Positions 1-9,933 of a DNA stretch of 64,000 bases are shown here, one piece after another. The notes beneath the pieces were generated by a model. It had not been told where the DNA came from. It did not search any database and worked only from the letters and a program-made list of their open reading frames with translations. The translations under genes and the position numbers were made by a program. The stretch's first letter is position 1. Every line of letters starts with the position of its first letter. This stretch comes from Pseudoalteromonas citrea (GTDB lineage: Bacteria; Pseudomonadota; Gammaproteobacteria; Enterobacterales; Alteromonadaceae), in contig NZ_AHBZ03000021.1 in the NCBI RefSeq assembly GCF_000238375.3, positions 124,001 to 188,000 on the forward strand, written 5' to 3'.

Positions 1-900
1 CACATTAGCTAGTTGCTTTAACGGCCTTAACATCATCATCATTGACGTTAGTAATGACACAAATGCACCCGCAGTGATGGTATCAATCATCGACGGCATC
101 GCAATAATTGCTAAAATTAACGCCATCGCACTCGCAGCTAATATTTGAATCACAGAAACGCTTAGTGCGCGTGTAGCATCCATTTTGACTCGTTGCTGTC
201 TGTTTTTGTTATTCACAATTGAGAATTTATCAATTTCTCGTTTTTGCCCTCCAAAACCATGAATAACCTTATGACCCGCTAACATTTGCTCTGAGCCACG
301 AGTTACTTCCCCCATCGCATCTTGAATATTTTTTGATATTTTGCGAAAGCGCTTAGAAACAAGCGTCACGATGAGCGCGACTAATGGAATAATGATCAGA
401 AAGATAGATGACAATTGCCAACTTGAGCGAAACATAACGACAAGTAAAAAAATAACAAATGCACCTTCGCGGATCATAACTTGCAGTGCTCGAGTTATTG
501 CTTGCTGTACCTGCTCTGTATCAAAAGTTATCTTTGATATTAGCTCCCCATTCGAATGCTGATCATGGAATGAAACAGGTAAATACAACATATGTTCATA
601 TAACTCTTGCCTAAGCTGCCTAACTACTTGAGAACCCACATAAGTAAGGCAATACGATGCCATATAATTAAATACGCCCCGGCCTATTACCAAGGCGATA
701 ACGACAATTGGCGCCCAAGACAATACTTCAACGTTCCTGTCACTTAAGCCATCATCTATAAAGGGTTGCATTAATCGTACAAATAGCGCATCCATTGCGG
801 CATATCCAAGCATTCCTATCACAGCACACACAGCAACAGTTCGATACTTAAATGTATAAGACAGCAAACGTTTGTAAATTTGCTTCGCGCTCATTTGCAT
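1..900 (-). CDS. msbA: Lipid A ABC exporter MsbA, N-terminal half (partial)
   Basis: MsbA flips lipid A-core across the inner membrane. The 300 residues visible are the transmembrane half; the ATPase half lies beyond the left edge. The frame is open to base 1 and ends in a segment reading MLRPLKQLANV, which matches the end of the MsbA membrane domain (LMRPLKSLTNV in E. coli, from memory). Start: the ATG at 900 has a GGAAG Shine-Dalgarno about 6 nt upstream; an in-frame ATG at 948 has none. It follows comEC on the same strand, the usual gammaproteobacterial order comEC-msbA-lpxK, so lpxK is expected next outside the window. Identity rests on the membrane half plus synteny and is fairly secure. 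Confidence 0.88.
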   Translation of the reverse strand, partial: MQMSAKQIYKRLLSYTFKYRTVAVCAVIGMLGYAAMDALFVRLMQPFIDDGLSDRNVEVLSWAPIVVIALVIGRGVFNYMASYCLTYVGSQVVRQLRQELYEHMLYLPVSFHDQHSNGELISKITFDTEQVQQAITRALQVMIREGAFVIFLLVVMFRSSWQLSSIFLIIIPLVALIVTLVSKRFRKISKNIQDAMGEVTRGSEQMLAGHKVIHGFGGQKREIDKFSIVNNKNRQQRVKMDATRALSVSVIQILAASAMALILAIIAMPSMIDTITAGAFVSLLTSMMMMLRPLKQLANV

Positions 901-1010
901 ATATTTCTTCCAATCTTTTTCTACAAAACAAGGTATTGTACTTGTCATACCAATAAAACAAAATGCCCAACTTAAATTATTCGTCGATGTATCCCAAATT
1001 CAAGAGAGGA

Positions 1011-3293
1011 TCACCTAAAAAACCAAAAACCTTTACTAACTCGCGCTTTAATAATCATCAACTCATTATCGAATACCCTGATTTTGATATGACCACTAAC
1101 TGCCGTGTCTAACTGGTTAATACCTAAATCCCTATACCTTGTCACAACCTCTGGATGCGGAAGTCGCCATGGCGAATAATAGCTGCGCGAATAAATAACA
1201 TGTTCAGGATTTACTGCCCGAATAAACTCTTCTGACGAGGACGTTTTGCTACCATGATGAGGTGCAAGCAAAATAGTACTTCGAAGTTGACCAACCGGAT
1301 AGTGCTTTAATAAGCTTAATTCAGCTCGACGCTCTATATCCCCTGGTAACAAAAAAGAAAACGTACCGTCGCTCACTTTAACAACACAGGAGTTATTATT
1401 TTTTGAACCTAAGTCAAACTTTGGCCATATTGTTTCTACTGACAGGCTATTTAGCTTTACTGATTTCAATGCACAATGAGTATGGGTATGGCCATTATGG
1501 AACTCAGCTAAAGATGAAAAACGATCGAATGTATATAACTCGTCTACCCCCCCAATATGATCGTTATCCTGATGGCTTAAAATTGTATGCGTCAACTCTA
1601 TGCCATTTTCTTGGATATATGGCTGAACAACATGCTCAAAAATAGCATATTTGTCGAAATACTTTGCACCTAAATCATACAGTAGAGCCTTACCTCCGCT
1701 CGTAATTAATACCGAAGTACCATGCCCTACATCGAATACATCTATCTCCCAACGAGGTTGGACAACGGTTAATCTATGAATACCGTATAAAACTACCGGC
1801 CACCACATCAACTTCCGAATAGGTGCAACCAAAAAGAAAATAAATACGCTATAGATGAATAACAGAGTAATTAGGTCTATTTTTCCTGAGTTCCACCAGC
1901 CATTTGACCCGGTTACGTCGATTGCACTTTGTAACAACCAACTGAATACACTGTCGAAGCCCTCTAAGACTTTATTTATATTGACTAAACTGGCGAGGAA
2001 AACACCAAAAAGCATAAACGGAAAAATTACAAAGCTGAGCAATGGTATTGCTACTAAATTAGTGAATAGCCCTGCAAGGCTAAGGCCATTGAAAATATAA
2101 ATACTAAGCGGGCCAAGCAAAACTCCAATGTAGCACTGTACTTTAATAAGCTGGATAAGCCAGCTCATGCGTTTGACAGTCGCAGCTCTTTTTTGTACGA
2201 CAACCATGAAAATAGCGCAAACAGCAATGAATGAGAAATACCACCCAACATTCAACAATACAAAAGGGTCTATAAACAAAGTGGCACTTGCAGCTAGCAG
2301 CAGTAATCTAGGCTTATTCATATCCTTTTTGATAAAATAAACCAGTGTGCCTAATAAAAGCATAGAATAGGCTCTAATGGCGGATACACTCATTCCACTC
2401 AAATAGACATAAATAAACGCAATAATTAACCCAAAAAGCACATAGAAAATTCGCAAGTGATAACGTTGCGCATTGTGGCCTTTCATAAGCGTCAAGGCTA
2501 GCCAACAAATTAGTTTACCGACCCAAAACGTTATCATAAAAACAATGCCTATATGCAGACCTGAAATCGCCATTAAATGGCTAAGCCCAAGCGTTCGCAT
2601 TACTTCTCGTTCGTCATGCTCAATCTTACTTTTATCACCAGTAAGCAAGGTATAATAAAACCAATTTAGCTCTAAAAAACCAAACGTCTGCCATACAAAG
2701 CGTTTATATCGATGATATAAGTTTTCTTCCTCTGCTGCCAAAACGTGAAATTGGCTAATTCGTCCTTTAAATAAGATTTGGTTTTTAAAGGCATACAATT
2801 CGCTATCGAATCCGGATAAATTCTTCCGCCCTCGAAACAGCCTTAGTTTTGCAACTCCTCGTAGTTCCATATCTGAACTAATTTTTAAGTGTGTATTTTT
2901 GATAGCTAAGTTAGCAAGGGGTTGAACAATCGGCCCATAATGTGTACCGCCTACTTGAGACAGACGTACCTGAATATAATTTGTAGGTTGTTCTCCGAAG
3001 ACCCGATGTACTTTTCCTACAATGGGTATCTCATCCTGAAACATGATGTTTTCAGTATTAAATGTATAAATCAGGCTGTGATGAGCAATAACATTAAAAA
3101 TAGCCAAAATAAACCCTAACAATACAGGCAGAAACCGCTTAAAATAACGGGACAAAATCGTGAGGAAGACAATACAGCTATAAAACTGCCATGTTTTGTA
3201 TAAAAATACGGTGATGATACAGCCGAATAGAAATCCCCAACACATAAAAATTGAAGTATACGGTTGCTTGCTATGGCTAAAAAAACGATTCAA
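1011..3293 (-). CDS. comEC: ComEC/Rec2 DNA-uptake channel protein
   Basis: ComEC is the inner-membrane channel that takes up single-stranded DNA during natural transformation. The 760 residues have the normal order: N-terminal hydrophobic segments with a DUF4131-like region, a multi-spanning competence domain around residues 200-500, and a C-terminal metallo-beta-lactamase-fold domain. The MBL motif reads SHQDNDHIGG near residues 573-582, with a later APHHGSK motif. The start is TTG at 3293, with an AGG-type Shine-Dalgarno about 9 nt upstream; the first ATG (3245) lies within the first membrane segment and has no ribosome site. It is followed by msbA. Presence of comEC alone does not show that the cell is competent. 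Confidence 0.93.
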   Translation of the reverse strand: MNRFFSHSKQPYTSIFMCWGFLFGCIITVFLYKTWQFYSCIVFLTILSRYFKRFLPVLLGFILAIFNVIAHHSLIYTFNTENIMFQDEIPIVGKVHRVFGEQPTNYIQVRLSQVGGTHYGPIVQPLANLAIKNTHLKISSDMELRGVAKLRLFRGRKNLSGFDSELYAFKNQILFKGRISQFHVLAAEEENLYHRYKRFVWQTFGFLELNWFYYTLLTGDKSKIEHDEREVMRTLGLSHLMAISGLHIGIVFMITFWVGKLICWLALTLMKGHNAQRYHLRIFYVLFGLIIAFIYVYLSGMSVSAIRAYSMLLLGTLVYFIKKDMNKPRLLLLAASATLFIDPFVLLNVGWYFSFIAVCAIFMVVVQKRAATVKRMSWLIQLIKVQCYIGVLLGPLSIYIFNGLSLAGLFTNLVAIPLLSFVIFPFMLFGVFLASLVNINKVLEGFDSVFSWLLQSAIDVTGSNGWWNSGKIDLITLLFIYSVFIFFLVAPIRKLMWWPVVLYGIHRLTVVQPRWEIDVFDVGHGTSVLITSGGKALLYDLGAKYFDKYAIFEHVVQPYIQENGIELTHTILSHQDNDHIGGVDELYTFDRFSSLAEFHNGHTHTHCALKSVKLNSLSVETIWPKFDLGSKNNNSCVVKVSDGTFSFLLPGDIERRAELSLLKHYPVGQLRSTILLAPHHGSKTSSSEEFIRAVNPEHVIYSRSYYSPWRLPHPEVVTRYRDLGINQLDTAVSGHIKIRVFDNELMIIKARVSKGFWFFR

Positions 3294-3779
3294 CGCTTTT
3301 TACCTGATCACAATAAAATAAAAGAACAAAAATCCTTGAAGATTTTTGGCCGTTGGTTACATGATGCTAACCTTTGGCATTTAAATCGCCGTTCTGCACG
3401 AGGTGCTTTTTCGGTGGGTTTATTTTTCGCATTCATCCCTGTTCCTTTTCAAATGATACTGGCAGCAGCATTCGCAATTCCATTTCGCGTAAACTTGCCT
3501 CTGTCCGTTGCTTTAGTCTGGTTAACGAACCCGTTAACTATGCCTCCTATATTTTATTGTTCATACATTGTTGGGGTTTTTGCTCTCGGCCAAGAAACTC
3601 AGCCATTTCACTTTGAAGCAAGCTGGGAGTGGTTAGTCCAAAGCATCGCAACAATTGGCCCTGCTTTCATGGTTGGCTCGCTGATCTGTGCTTCAGTTGC
3701 AGCGATAATCGGCTACTTCAGTATAGACTATTTATGGCGTCGCTCTGTAAATAAAGCTTGGGCTGCGCGCAATAGATAA
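3273..3779 (+). CDS. DUF2062 family inner-membrane protein
   Basis: A 168-residue protein of the DUF2062 family, recognised from the segment RRSARGAFSVGLFFAFIPVP and the following WLTNPLTMPP. The N-terminus is basic, followed by two or three hydrophobic segments (about residues 42-60, 70-100 and 130-155). The family is small and membrane-bound and its function is not established. The ATG at 3273 is chosen; a TTG at 3264 is in frame but adds only three residues. The gene is divergent from comEC and their 5' ends overlap by about 20 bp, so their promoters must lie inside each other's coding sequence or overlap. It ends at a bidirectional terminator shared with the DUF3466 gene. Confidence 0.85.
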   Translation: MAKKTIQRFLPDHNKIKEQKSLKIFGRWLHDANLWHLNRRSARGAFSVGLFFAFIPVPFQMILAAAFAIPFRVNLPLSVALVWLTNPLTMPPIFYCSYIVGVFALGQETQPFHFEASWEWLVQSIATIGPAFMVGSLICASVAAIIGYFSIDYLWRRSVNKAWAARNR

Positions 3780-3801
3780 TTAGTATTTTAGACGAGACAA
3801 C

Positions 3802-3826
3802 AAAAAAGGCCCATAGGGCCTTTTTT
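3802..3826. terminator. Bidirectional rho-independent terminator
   Basis: An 11-bp perfect stem (six A then GGCCC, pairing with GGGCC then six T) closes a 3-nt loop. A-tract and T-tract flank the GC core, so it can terminate both converging genes: the DUF2062 gene (plus, ends 3779) and the DUF3466 gene (minus, ends 3841). Confidence 0.9.
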
Positions 3827-3840
3827 CTTTGAATAACTGA

Positions 3841-5592
3841 CTAAGCTAACTTCAATTTTTTACGTCTTAACCAAACAAGCGGCATAGCTAGTAAACTAGA
3901 TAAATACAGTGCACCCGATTGACGCTCATATGTTTCAGCCTCAGGCGGTGCACAATTTTCTACCTCACCACTAATCGGCGTTAATAACACAGGCACAGTA
4001 ACCGACTCGTACTCAACTTCACCTTTACTATCGGTTTCAATCTCACCAAGCCTATTGCGACGCTCTACCGTTTTCACAGCAATCGCATAAATATTATTAG
4101 CATCTGTTATTTTAATCGCCTCAGCTATAGTATAAGGGTATGCGTCACCATTAGTATCTTTACAAGGCAACAGCGAATTAATATTAACAACGCTTTCGTC
4201 ACCTAATTTATATATAAAGCCTTCTCTGCGGCGATTAGTCCCACTTTTTTCAACTTCACCTTGACCAACAACATAACCCGTATTATTTATGTCATTAATA
4301 GCGGTCTCTGAGCCCGTAAAGTAAGTTGGAATATCATTAATTTTCTGGGTCGTCATGTCATAGTAAAAACCAACAGTATCGAATGGTGATCCTTGGCTCG
4401 ACTTGGCTCGATACCCTACAATCACGTTACTATTATTTACATCAACAGCTTTACCCGTTTTATACCACTCATCCTTTTCAGAGATATCCGTAAATTGACC
4501 GTTCTGAAAATATCCAGGAACAACCAATGAGTTTATCTTGTCATCATATCTCGCTATCGAGTAACCCACCGTGATACCGGCGTTATTCGTCGCCATAGCA
4601 ACACTATAAATGTTACTCTCTTCATCGTCCCTTCGAACTGCACCTACCCCAATTTCTTCTGCACTAGTAACAACAAAGTTATCATCTAGTGTCCACTGAT
4701 AAGCACGAAGGTCATAAAAAGATGACGAACCATTTAAGTTTGTGGCTCTTCTCTCTTCCGCCCACACACAGGCTTGTATAGGGGTTGTTTCGCCTTTGCA
4801 TCTATCATTAAAATCATCTTGACGACGCTGGATAATTCCTACACTTGCATAACCCACTACATGATAACGACCATCTGCCATACGTTTAATGTCAGTAGCA
4901 ATACTAGCGCCACCATGCTCGGTGAACGAAGGCTCTAACGTGATTTTTTCACCTGATGGCGTGATTACTATGCCACGCGTACCCCAATCTCTTACAAAAA
5001 AGGTATCTTCCTCAGTTTCATCTTTTGGCGTAAACTGAGTTTTAGAAAAAGGTGCTGAACCCCAGCCAACAACCACACCGTCATCACTAATTGCTGTTAA
5101 ATAATTTCGAACAGAACGGGTTAACGAATTATAATTCGGACTTTGAACGTCAAATAAAACTTGCTCATCAGCAAACTCTGCACCAAACGATATGCCTATA
5201 CGATCTTCAAGTTTTTGATATTCAGATGACCCACTCAAACTACTTAAAAAACCAATCATAAACACATTAGCGTCTGCATTAGTTGCGGTAGCGCCATTTT
5301 GAACATCTTCTAGTGTAAATGTGATTGTTTCATCAATTAACTCATATCTTCGCTTTTCGGCGTCATAAGCATTTTTAATGTTTGAATCATCAAAATCGAT
5401 GTAACTTACGTCGATGGGTAAATTATAGGTAGTGGACGCAGTCCCGATAACCTGGCCATTTTCATTCGCATCTGAAACGATCGTGTTAGCCGCACCATTA
5501 TACCTTGGTAACTCTGTAAGTTGATATGTGGCCGCCAAAGCTTGGCCACTTAAGCCAGCAAAAATGCCCGCTGCGATTAAAGTGTGCTTCAT
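3841..5592 (-). CDS. DUF3466 family secreted protein with C-terminal sorting-type tail
   Basis: A 583-residue exported protein. Residues 1-20 form a Sec signal peptide (cleavage after ALA). The body carries repeated beta-propeller-like units with recurring NNxGxxVGY/G motifs, typical of DUF3466. The C-terminus has a hydrophobic stretch after SGALYLSSLL, then LRRKK: the tripartite layout of a GlyGly-CTERM (rhombosortase) or related anchor, though the expected Gly-Gly is Ser-Gly here. It begins 11 bp after the uup stop on the same strand, with AAGGA upstream of the ATG, so it is probably co-transcribed with uup. Cell-surface location is inferred; function is unknown. Confidence 0.82.
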   Translation of the reverse strand: MKHTLIAAGIFAGLSGQALAATYQLTELPRYNGAANTIVSDANENGQVIGTASTTYNLPIDVSYIDFDDSNIKNAYDAEKRRYELIDETITFTLEDVQNGATATNADANVFMIGFLSSLSGSSEYQKLEDRIGISFGAEFADEQVLFDVQSPNYNSLTRSVRNYLTAISDDGVVVGWGSAPFSKTQFTPKDETEEDTFFVRDWGTRGIVITPSGEKITLEPSFTEHGGASIATDIKRMADGRYHVVGYASVGIIQRRQDDFNDRCKGETTPIQACVWAEERRATNLNGSSSFYDLRAYQWTLDDNFVVTSAEEIGVGAVRRDDEESNIYSVAMATNNAGITVGYSIARYDDKINSLVVPGYFQNGQFTDISEKDEWYKTGKAVDVNNSNVIVGYRAKSSQGSPFDTVGFYYDMTTQKINDIPTYFTGSETAINDINNTGYVVGQGEVEKSGTNRRREGFIYKLGDESVVNINSLLPCKDTNGDAYPYTIAEAIKITDANNIYAIAVKTVERRNRLGEIETDSKGEVEYESVTVPVLLTPISGEVENCAPPEAETYERQSGALYLSSLLAMPLVWLRRKKLKLA

Positions 5593-5603
5593 TTTATTCC
5601 TTA

Positions 5604-7529
5604 CTACTGATTCTGTAATTCTTCAAGTTCTTCCCAACGCTCAAATGAGGTTTCAAGCTTCGACTCAAGGTCAGATAAATGGTTCAACGCGGCTTGTGTT
5701 GTTTCTGCATCTTGCTTGAAAAAGTCGGCGGAGTTAACAATTTCTTGCTGCGCTTCCAATGCAAGCTCAAGCGCCTCTACTTTACTTGGCAGCTCTTCTA
5801 ATTCAAGTTTTAATTTGTAACTTAACTTCGTGTTTTTGTTATTCGATTGCGGGGTAGGCTTTGAATTTAATTTTTCGTTCTTTTGCGTTTTTTGTTTATC
5901 AAGTTTTTCTAACTCTTTAGCTTGAGCAGCGCGATGAGCAACATATTGTTCATAATCGCTATACCCGCCAACAATTTCAGTGATCACGCCTTTCCCTTCG
6001 AACGCCCATACACTATTACACGTATTATCAATAAACTCCCTGTCGTGACTCACAATCAAGATTGTGCCTTGATATTGGTTGATGATCTCTTCCAACAATT
6101 CAAGCGTTTCGATGTCTAGATCATTGGTTGGCTCATCCAGTACTAGAATATTTGATGGCTTAAGAAATAGTTTCGCCAATAATAGTCTATTCTTCTCACC
6201 ACCAGACAACGCTTTTACAGGCGTTCTTGCTCTGGCTGGAGGAAACAGGAAGTCTTGTAAATAACCGAGTACATGGCGGCTACGGCCACCCATCATAACT
6301 TCTTGCTTACCTTCTGCGACGTTGTCTTGCACCGTTGCATTCTCATCTAGTTTTTCTCTATATTGGTCAAAATAAGCAACTTCTAAATTAACACCTTGCT
6401 TAATTTTGCCTTGATCGGCAGCTAAATTACCAAAAAGCAACTTAAGAAGCGTTGTTTTACCCACACCGTTAGGGCCAACAAGACCGACTCTATCGCCTCG
6501 CATCACCAAAGTAGAGAAGTCTTTCGTGATCACTTTGTCTTTAAATGCATGATCAACATGTTGCGCTTCAAAGACCAACTTGCCAGAACGGTCGGCTGTT
6601 TCGATGTTAAAGTCTGTTTTACCTACTTGTTCTATGCGCTGCTTGCGCTCAGTTCGTAATGACTTCAGGGCTCTAACACGGCCTTCATTACGTGTTCTTC
6701 GCGCTTTGATCCCTTGTCGGATCCACGCCTCTTCCTCTGCTAATTTTTTATCAAATAGCGCATTTTGCGTTTCTTCTACTTTTAAATCATGGGCTTTTTG
6801 TTCTAAATAGGTCGCATAATCTCCCGGGTAAGAAATTAACTTGCCTCGGTCTAAATCTAATATGCGCGTTGCGACAGCACGAATAAATGCCCTATCGTGA
6901 GATATAAATACAATACCGCCTTTAAACTCTTTTAAAAACTGCTCTAACCAAATAACACTGTTCATGTCTAAGTGGTTAGTTGGTTCATCAAGTAGCAGTA
7001 GATCGGGTTCACAGACCAATGCTTTGGCAAGCGCTACTTTACGCAACCACCCACCTGACAACTTTTCTAATCGCATATCACCCGTTAATTCAAGCTGACT
7101 TAATACGGCTTGAATACGACTTTCAAAACGCCATGCGTCTGCAGCTTCAATTTTTGTTGATAAACGTTCAAGCTTATTCAGTTGAGCTTGTGATTGGTCT
7201 GTTTGCAGTATTTCATTGACCTGATTAAACTCAATAAGCAAATTAGCAATATCAGGTAAACCACTGGCGACATAATCAAACACAGGGCCTTCAGCCCCTT
7301 TAGGTGGATCCTGCTCTAATCGTGAGATTTTTAGTTCACCGACACGATTTATCTCGCCATCATCAAGTAACACTTCGCCATCAAGCACTTTTAGTAGTGT
7401 CGATTTGCCAGCGCCATTTCGGCCGACAATACATACTCTCTCCCCCGCTTCAATAATTGCATCAGCATTATCTAGCAAGGGGTGTGTTCCAAACGCCAAT
7501 TGCGCTTTGGCTATTCTTATTAAATCCAT
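5604..7529 (-). CDS. uup: ABC-F ATPase Uup
   Basis: A 641-residue soluble ABC-F protein with two nucleotide-binding domains. Domain 1 has GRNGAGKST (about residue 37), LSGGWLRKVALA and LLLLDEPTNHLD. Domain 2 has GPNGVGKTT (about 345), LSGGEKNRLLLA and ILVLDEPTNDLD. A charged C-terminal coiled coil (about 560-641) is the Uup-specific DNA-binding type arm. Uup is linked to ribosome function and to suppression of tandem-repeat deletion in E. coli. The ATG at 7529 is chosen because it aligns with the family N-terminus (MDLIRIAKAQLAFG); longer forms would run into the upstream gene. It sits between the glutaredoxin-like gene and the DUF3466 gene; the rlmKL-uup order matches E. coli. Confidence 0.94.
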   Translation of the reverse strand: MDLIRIAKAQLAFGTHPLLDNADAIIEAGERVCIVGRNGAGKSTLLKVLDGEVLLDDGEINRVGELKISRLEQDPPKGAEGPVFDYVASGLPDIANLLIEFNQVNEILQTDQSQAQLNKLERLSTKIEAADAWRFESRIQAVLSQLELTGDMRLEKLSGGWLRKVALAKALVCEPDLLLLDEPTNHLDMNSVIWLEQFLKEFKGGIVFISHDRAFIRAVATRILDLDRGKLISYPGDYATYLEQKAHDLKVEETQNALFDKKLAEEEAWIRQGIKARRTRNEGRVRALKSLRTERKQRIEQVGKTDFNIETADRSGKLVFEAQHVDHAFKDKVITKDFSTLVMRGDRVGLVGPNGVGKTTLLKLLFGNLAADQGKIKQGVNLEVAYFDQYREKLDENATVQDNVAEGKQEVMMGGRSRHVLGYLQDFLFPPARARTPVKALSGGEKNRLLLAKLFLKPSNILVLDEPTNDLDIETLELLEEIINQYQGTILIVSHDREFIDNTCNSVWAFEGKGVITEIVGGYSDYEQYVAHRAAQAKELEKLDKQKTQKNEKLNSKPTPQSNNKNTKLSYKLKLELEELPSKVEALELALEAQQEIVNSADFFKQDAETTQAALNHLSDLESKLETSFERWEELEELQNQ

Positions 7530-7530
7530 A

Positions 7531-7761
7531 TTATTCTGCGAGTTGTTGAATTTGAGATAGTTCAAAAGGCCATGATAACTGTACATGATCTCTTTTGCGC
7601 TCGAATACCGGAATAGTTGTTTGATAACATTGCATCAAAGCTTCATTGCTCGTGATATCAATGAGTTCAATATCAGTGGCAGATAAAGTTTGTAGAGCAA
7701 GCGAATGCGCTTGCTCACAAAGGTGACAACCATCGGTATGGTATAAAACAAACCTAGCCAT
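7531..7761 (-). CDS. Glutaredoxin family (DUF836) protein
   Basis: A 76-residue thioredoxin-fold protein of the glutaredoxin-like DUF836 type. It has a redox motif CHLC at residues 12-15 after a first beta strand (RFVLYHTDG) and a cis-Pro motif TTIPV near residue 50, both diagnostic. The ATG at 7759-7761 overlaps the last 8 bp of rlmKL, and the stop lies one base before the uup start, so rlmKL, this gene and uup form one translationally coupled run. The substrate is unknown. Confidence 0.85.
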   Translation of the reverse strand: MARFVLYHTDGCHLCEQAHSLALQTLSATDIELIDITSNEALMQCYQTTIPVFERKRDHVQLSWPFELSQIQQLAE

Positions 7762-9865
7762 GTGTTATCAACCAGCTATTGTGAATTTGTTTGTTACGCT
7801 TAAAATCTGGTGAGAGTGTTTTCTCTGAAATATTATCGGCTTTAAGCCCTAGCCCAATCAGCGCCACTTCATCCATTTTAAAACCGCGTTTATTATTGGA
7901 AAAAACGAGTGTGCCATTCGGACTCAATATATTTTTTATCCAAGTTAATAACTGAATATGGTCACGCTGAACGTCAAATGCTTCTTTCATTCTCTTTGAG
8001 TTAGAAAATGTAGGAGGATCTAAAAAGATCAAATCATATTGCCCTTGCGCATACTCAAGCCACTTCAAACAGTCTGCCTGCTCAAATCTAAAGCGGGTAT
8101 TTTTCAACTCATTAAGTGCAAAATTTTCTTCAGCCCATTTTAAATACGTTTTTGACATATCTACAGTTGTAACGGCCTTGGCACCACCTAAAGCGGCATG
8201 AACCGACACAGAGCCAGTATATGCAAATAAGTTAAGTACACGTTTGCCATTGGCGTTTTCTTGAATATAACGACGTGCTAAGCGGTGGTCCAAAAATAGC
8301 CCAGTATCAAGGTAATCAAACAAGTTTACTTTAAACTTAGCACCGAACTCTTCAACAATCTCAAAGCGATTCTGCTTATCCATTGACGTATATTGTGCTT
8401 CACCTTTTTGGCGCTTTCTTACTTTTACAGCAATATTCTCAGGTTCTATATTGAGCTGTTGCGCAGTTAATGTGATCACATCTTGTAAACGCTTTTGTGC
8501 CACATCATCTTCTATTTCTTTTGGCGCAGCGTATTCAAAAATCACAGCACAGTCGTTGTATACATCAACTGCAACATTGTATTCTGGGATATCTGCATCA
8601 TATACGCGATATGCAGTAACCTGCTCTTTTTTAAGCCATGATTTTAGTGCTTGCTTGTTCTTTTTTACTCGATTCGCGAACGCGCTTGACCCTTCATAAT
8701 TAAGCCCTGTCGCACGTTCATTCTGATTCACTTGGCGCTCATTTAATTCATATAGATTAAATTCAGCATCTAGTGGGCCATTCTTAAATTTATAACGTTT
8801 TTCGCGCGATAACTTCAATAGTTTAAACAAACTATCATCTGTACCTAATAAAGCCAGCTTCCAATTAGGAAAGTATTTTTTAAATGCCACACCCATATTA
8901 CGGTGTAAATTGACTAACTCAGCCATTGAACCAATACGTTCACCGTAAGGTAAGTTACTGATCACAACACCTGGACGTTTAGCAATGCTTCTCAATTGAT
9001 TCGCGTCACCTTGCTTAAACTTAATTGTATTGCTCACACCAGCACGGTCAGCATTTTGCTCAGCCACTTCAACTAGCTTACTGTCAATATCTGAACCAAC
9101 CAACCATAAGTTATTATCTTGCTGCTGTTCTTTAAGTTCGGCTTTAACTATATCAAACTTCGCTTTTCGAAAACTTGGTAGGCGCTTAAAAGCGAATTCA
9201 CGATCGGTATTGGTTGGTGCGTTATTTGCCATACCCGCCGCTTCAATCAACAGCGTACCCGAGCCGCAACATGGATCAAATAAAGGTTGCGTAATGTCAT
9301 CCAACCAGCCACTGCGCTTAACTAACGCGGCAGCTAAGTGCTCACGGATAGGTGCTTTACCTTGTTTGGTTCTATAACCACGGTCAGATAAACGCGGTCC
9401 CGAATAATCAATATATAACGCGCATTTATCGCGATTAAGTTTCGCTATAATTCGAATATTTGGCTCAGATTTATCAACATTTGGCCGTTGTTCATATAAA
9501 TCATTAAAATAGTCTACAACTCCATCTTTAATGACTAAGCCTGAAAATTGCGTATTTTTTAGTTCGGTGTTGGTCCCATTAAACTCAATCGCAAATGTTT
9601 GTGTTGGCCCGAACCAATCTTGCCATGCTTGAAAGCGGGCAAATTTATAGAGCGCATCTTTATTAGATATCTCTTCACTTTCATCAATTAAAAGCATGAT
9701 CCGAGTGGCAAAGCGCGTCATCATACAAATTCTTTGCGCGGTGCTATTATCCGTTTCAAATCGGACCGAACCGACACTTTGTTTACCCAGTGTCACGCCT
9801 GCTTGTTCTAATTCTTCAGCTAATAAGTGCTCTATGCCGATAGATGTAAGTGCGATAAATTGCAA
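7754..9865 (-). CDS. rlmL: Bifunctional 23S rRNA methyltransferase RlmKL (m2G2445 / m7G2069)
   Basis: A 703-residue fusion methyltransferase acting on 23S rRNA during 50S assembly. The N-terminal half has a THUMP region (about residues 45-155) and the RlmL methylase domain (GSGTLLIEAAG near 200, NLPYGER near 303) for m2G2445. The C-terminal half is the RlmK domain (NLFAYTGSVSVHAA near 541, FLDPPTFSNS near 612) for m7G2069. Length matches the E. coli fusion protein (about 702). It is followed by the glutaredoxin-like gene and uup, with zapC upstream, as in the E. coli pyrD-zapC-rlmKL-uup region. Confidence 0.96.
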   Translation of the reverse strand: MQFIALTSIGIEHLLAEELEQAGVTLGKQSVGSVRFETDNSTAQRICMMTRFATRIMLLIDESEEISNKDALYKFARFQAWQDWFGPTQTFAIEFNGTNTELKNTQFSGLVIKDGVVDYFNDLYEQRPNVDKSEPNIRIIAKLNRDKCALYIDYSGPRLSDRGYRTKQGKAPIREHLAAALVKRSGWLDDITQPLFDPCCGSGTLLIEAAGMANNAPTNTDREFAFKRLPSFRKAKFDIVKAELKEQQQDNNLWLVGSDIDSKLVEVAEQNADRAGVSNTIKFKQGDANQLRSIAKRPGVVISNLPYGERIGSMAELVNLHRNMGVAFKKYFPNWKLALLGTDDSLFKLLKLSREKRYKFKNGPLDAEFNLYELNERQVNQNERATGLNYEGSSAFANRVKKNKQALKSWLKKEQVTAYRVYDADIPEYNVAVDVYNDCAVIFEYAAPKEIEDDVAQKRLQDVITLTAQQLNIEPENIAVKVRKRQKGEAQYTSMDKQNRFEIVEEFGAKFKVNLFDYLDTGLFLDHRLARRYIQENANGKRVLNLFAYTGSVSVHAALGGAKAVTTVDMSKTYLKWAEENFALNELKNTRFRFEQADCLKWLEYAQGQYDLIFLDPPTFSNSKRMKEAFDVQRDHIQLLTWIKNILSPNGTLVFSNNKRGFKMDEVALIGLGLKADNISEKTLSPDFKRNKQIHNSWLITHG

Positions 9866-9933
9866 TGTGCTAACCCTATGTATTCAATTGAAAGCGAGTA
9901 TAACATAGGTTAACGCGGGGAGGAGTAACAGGA

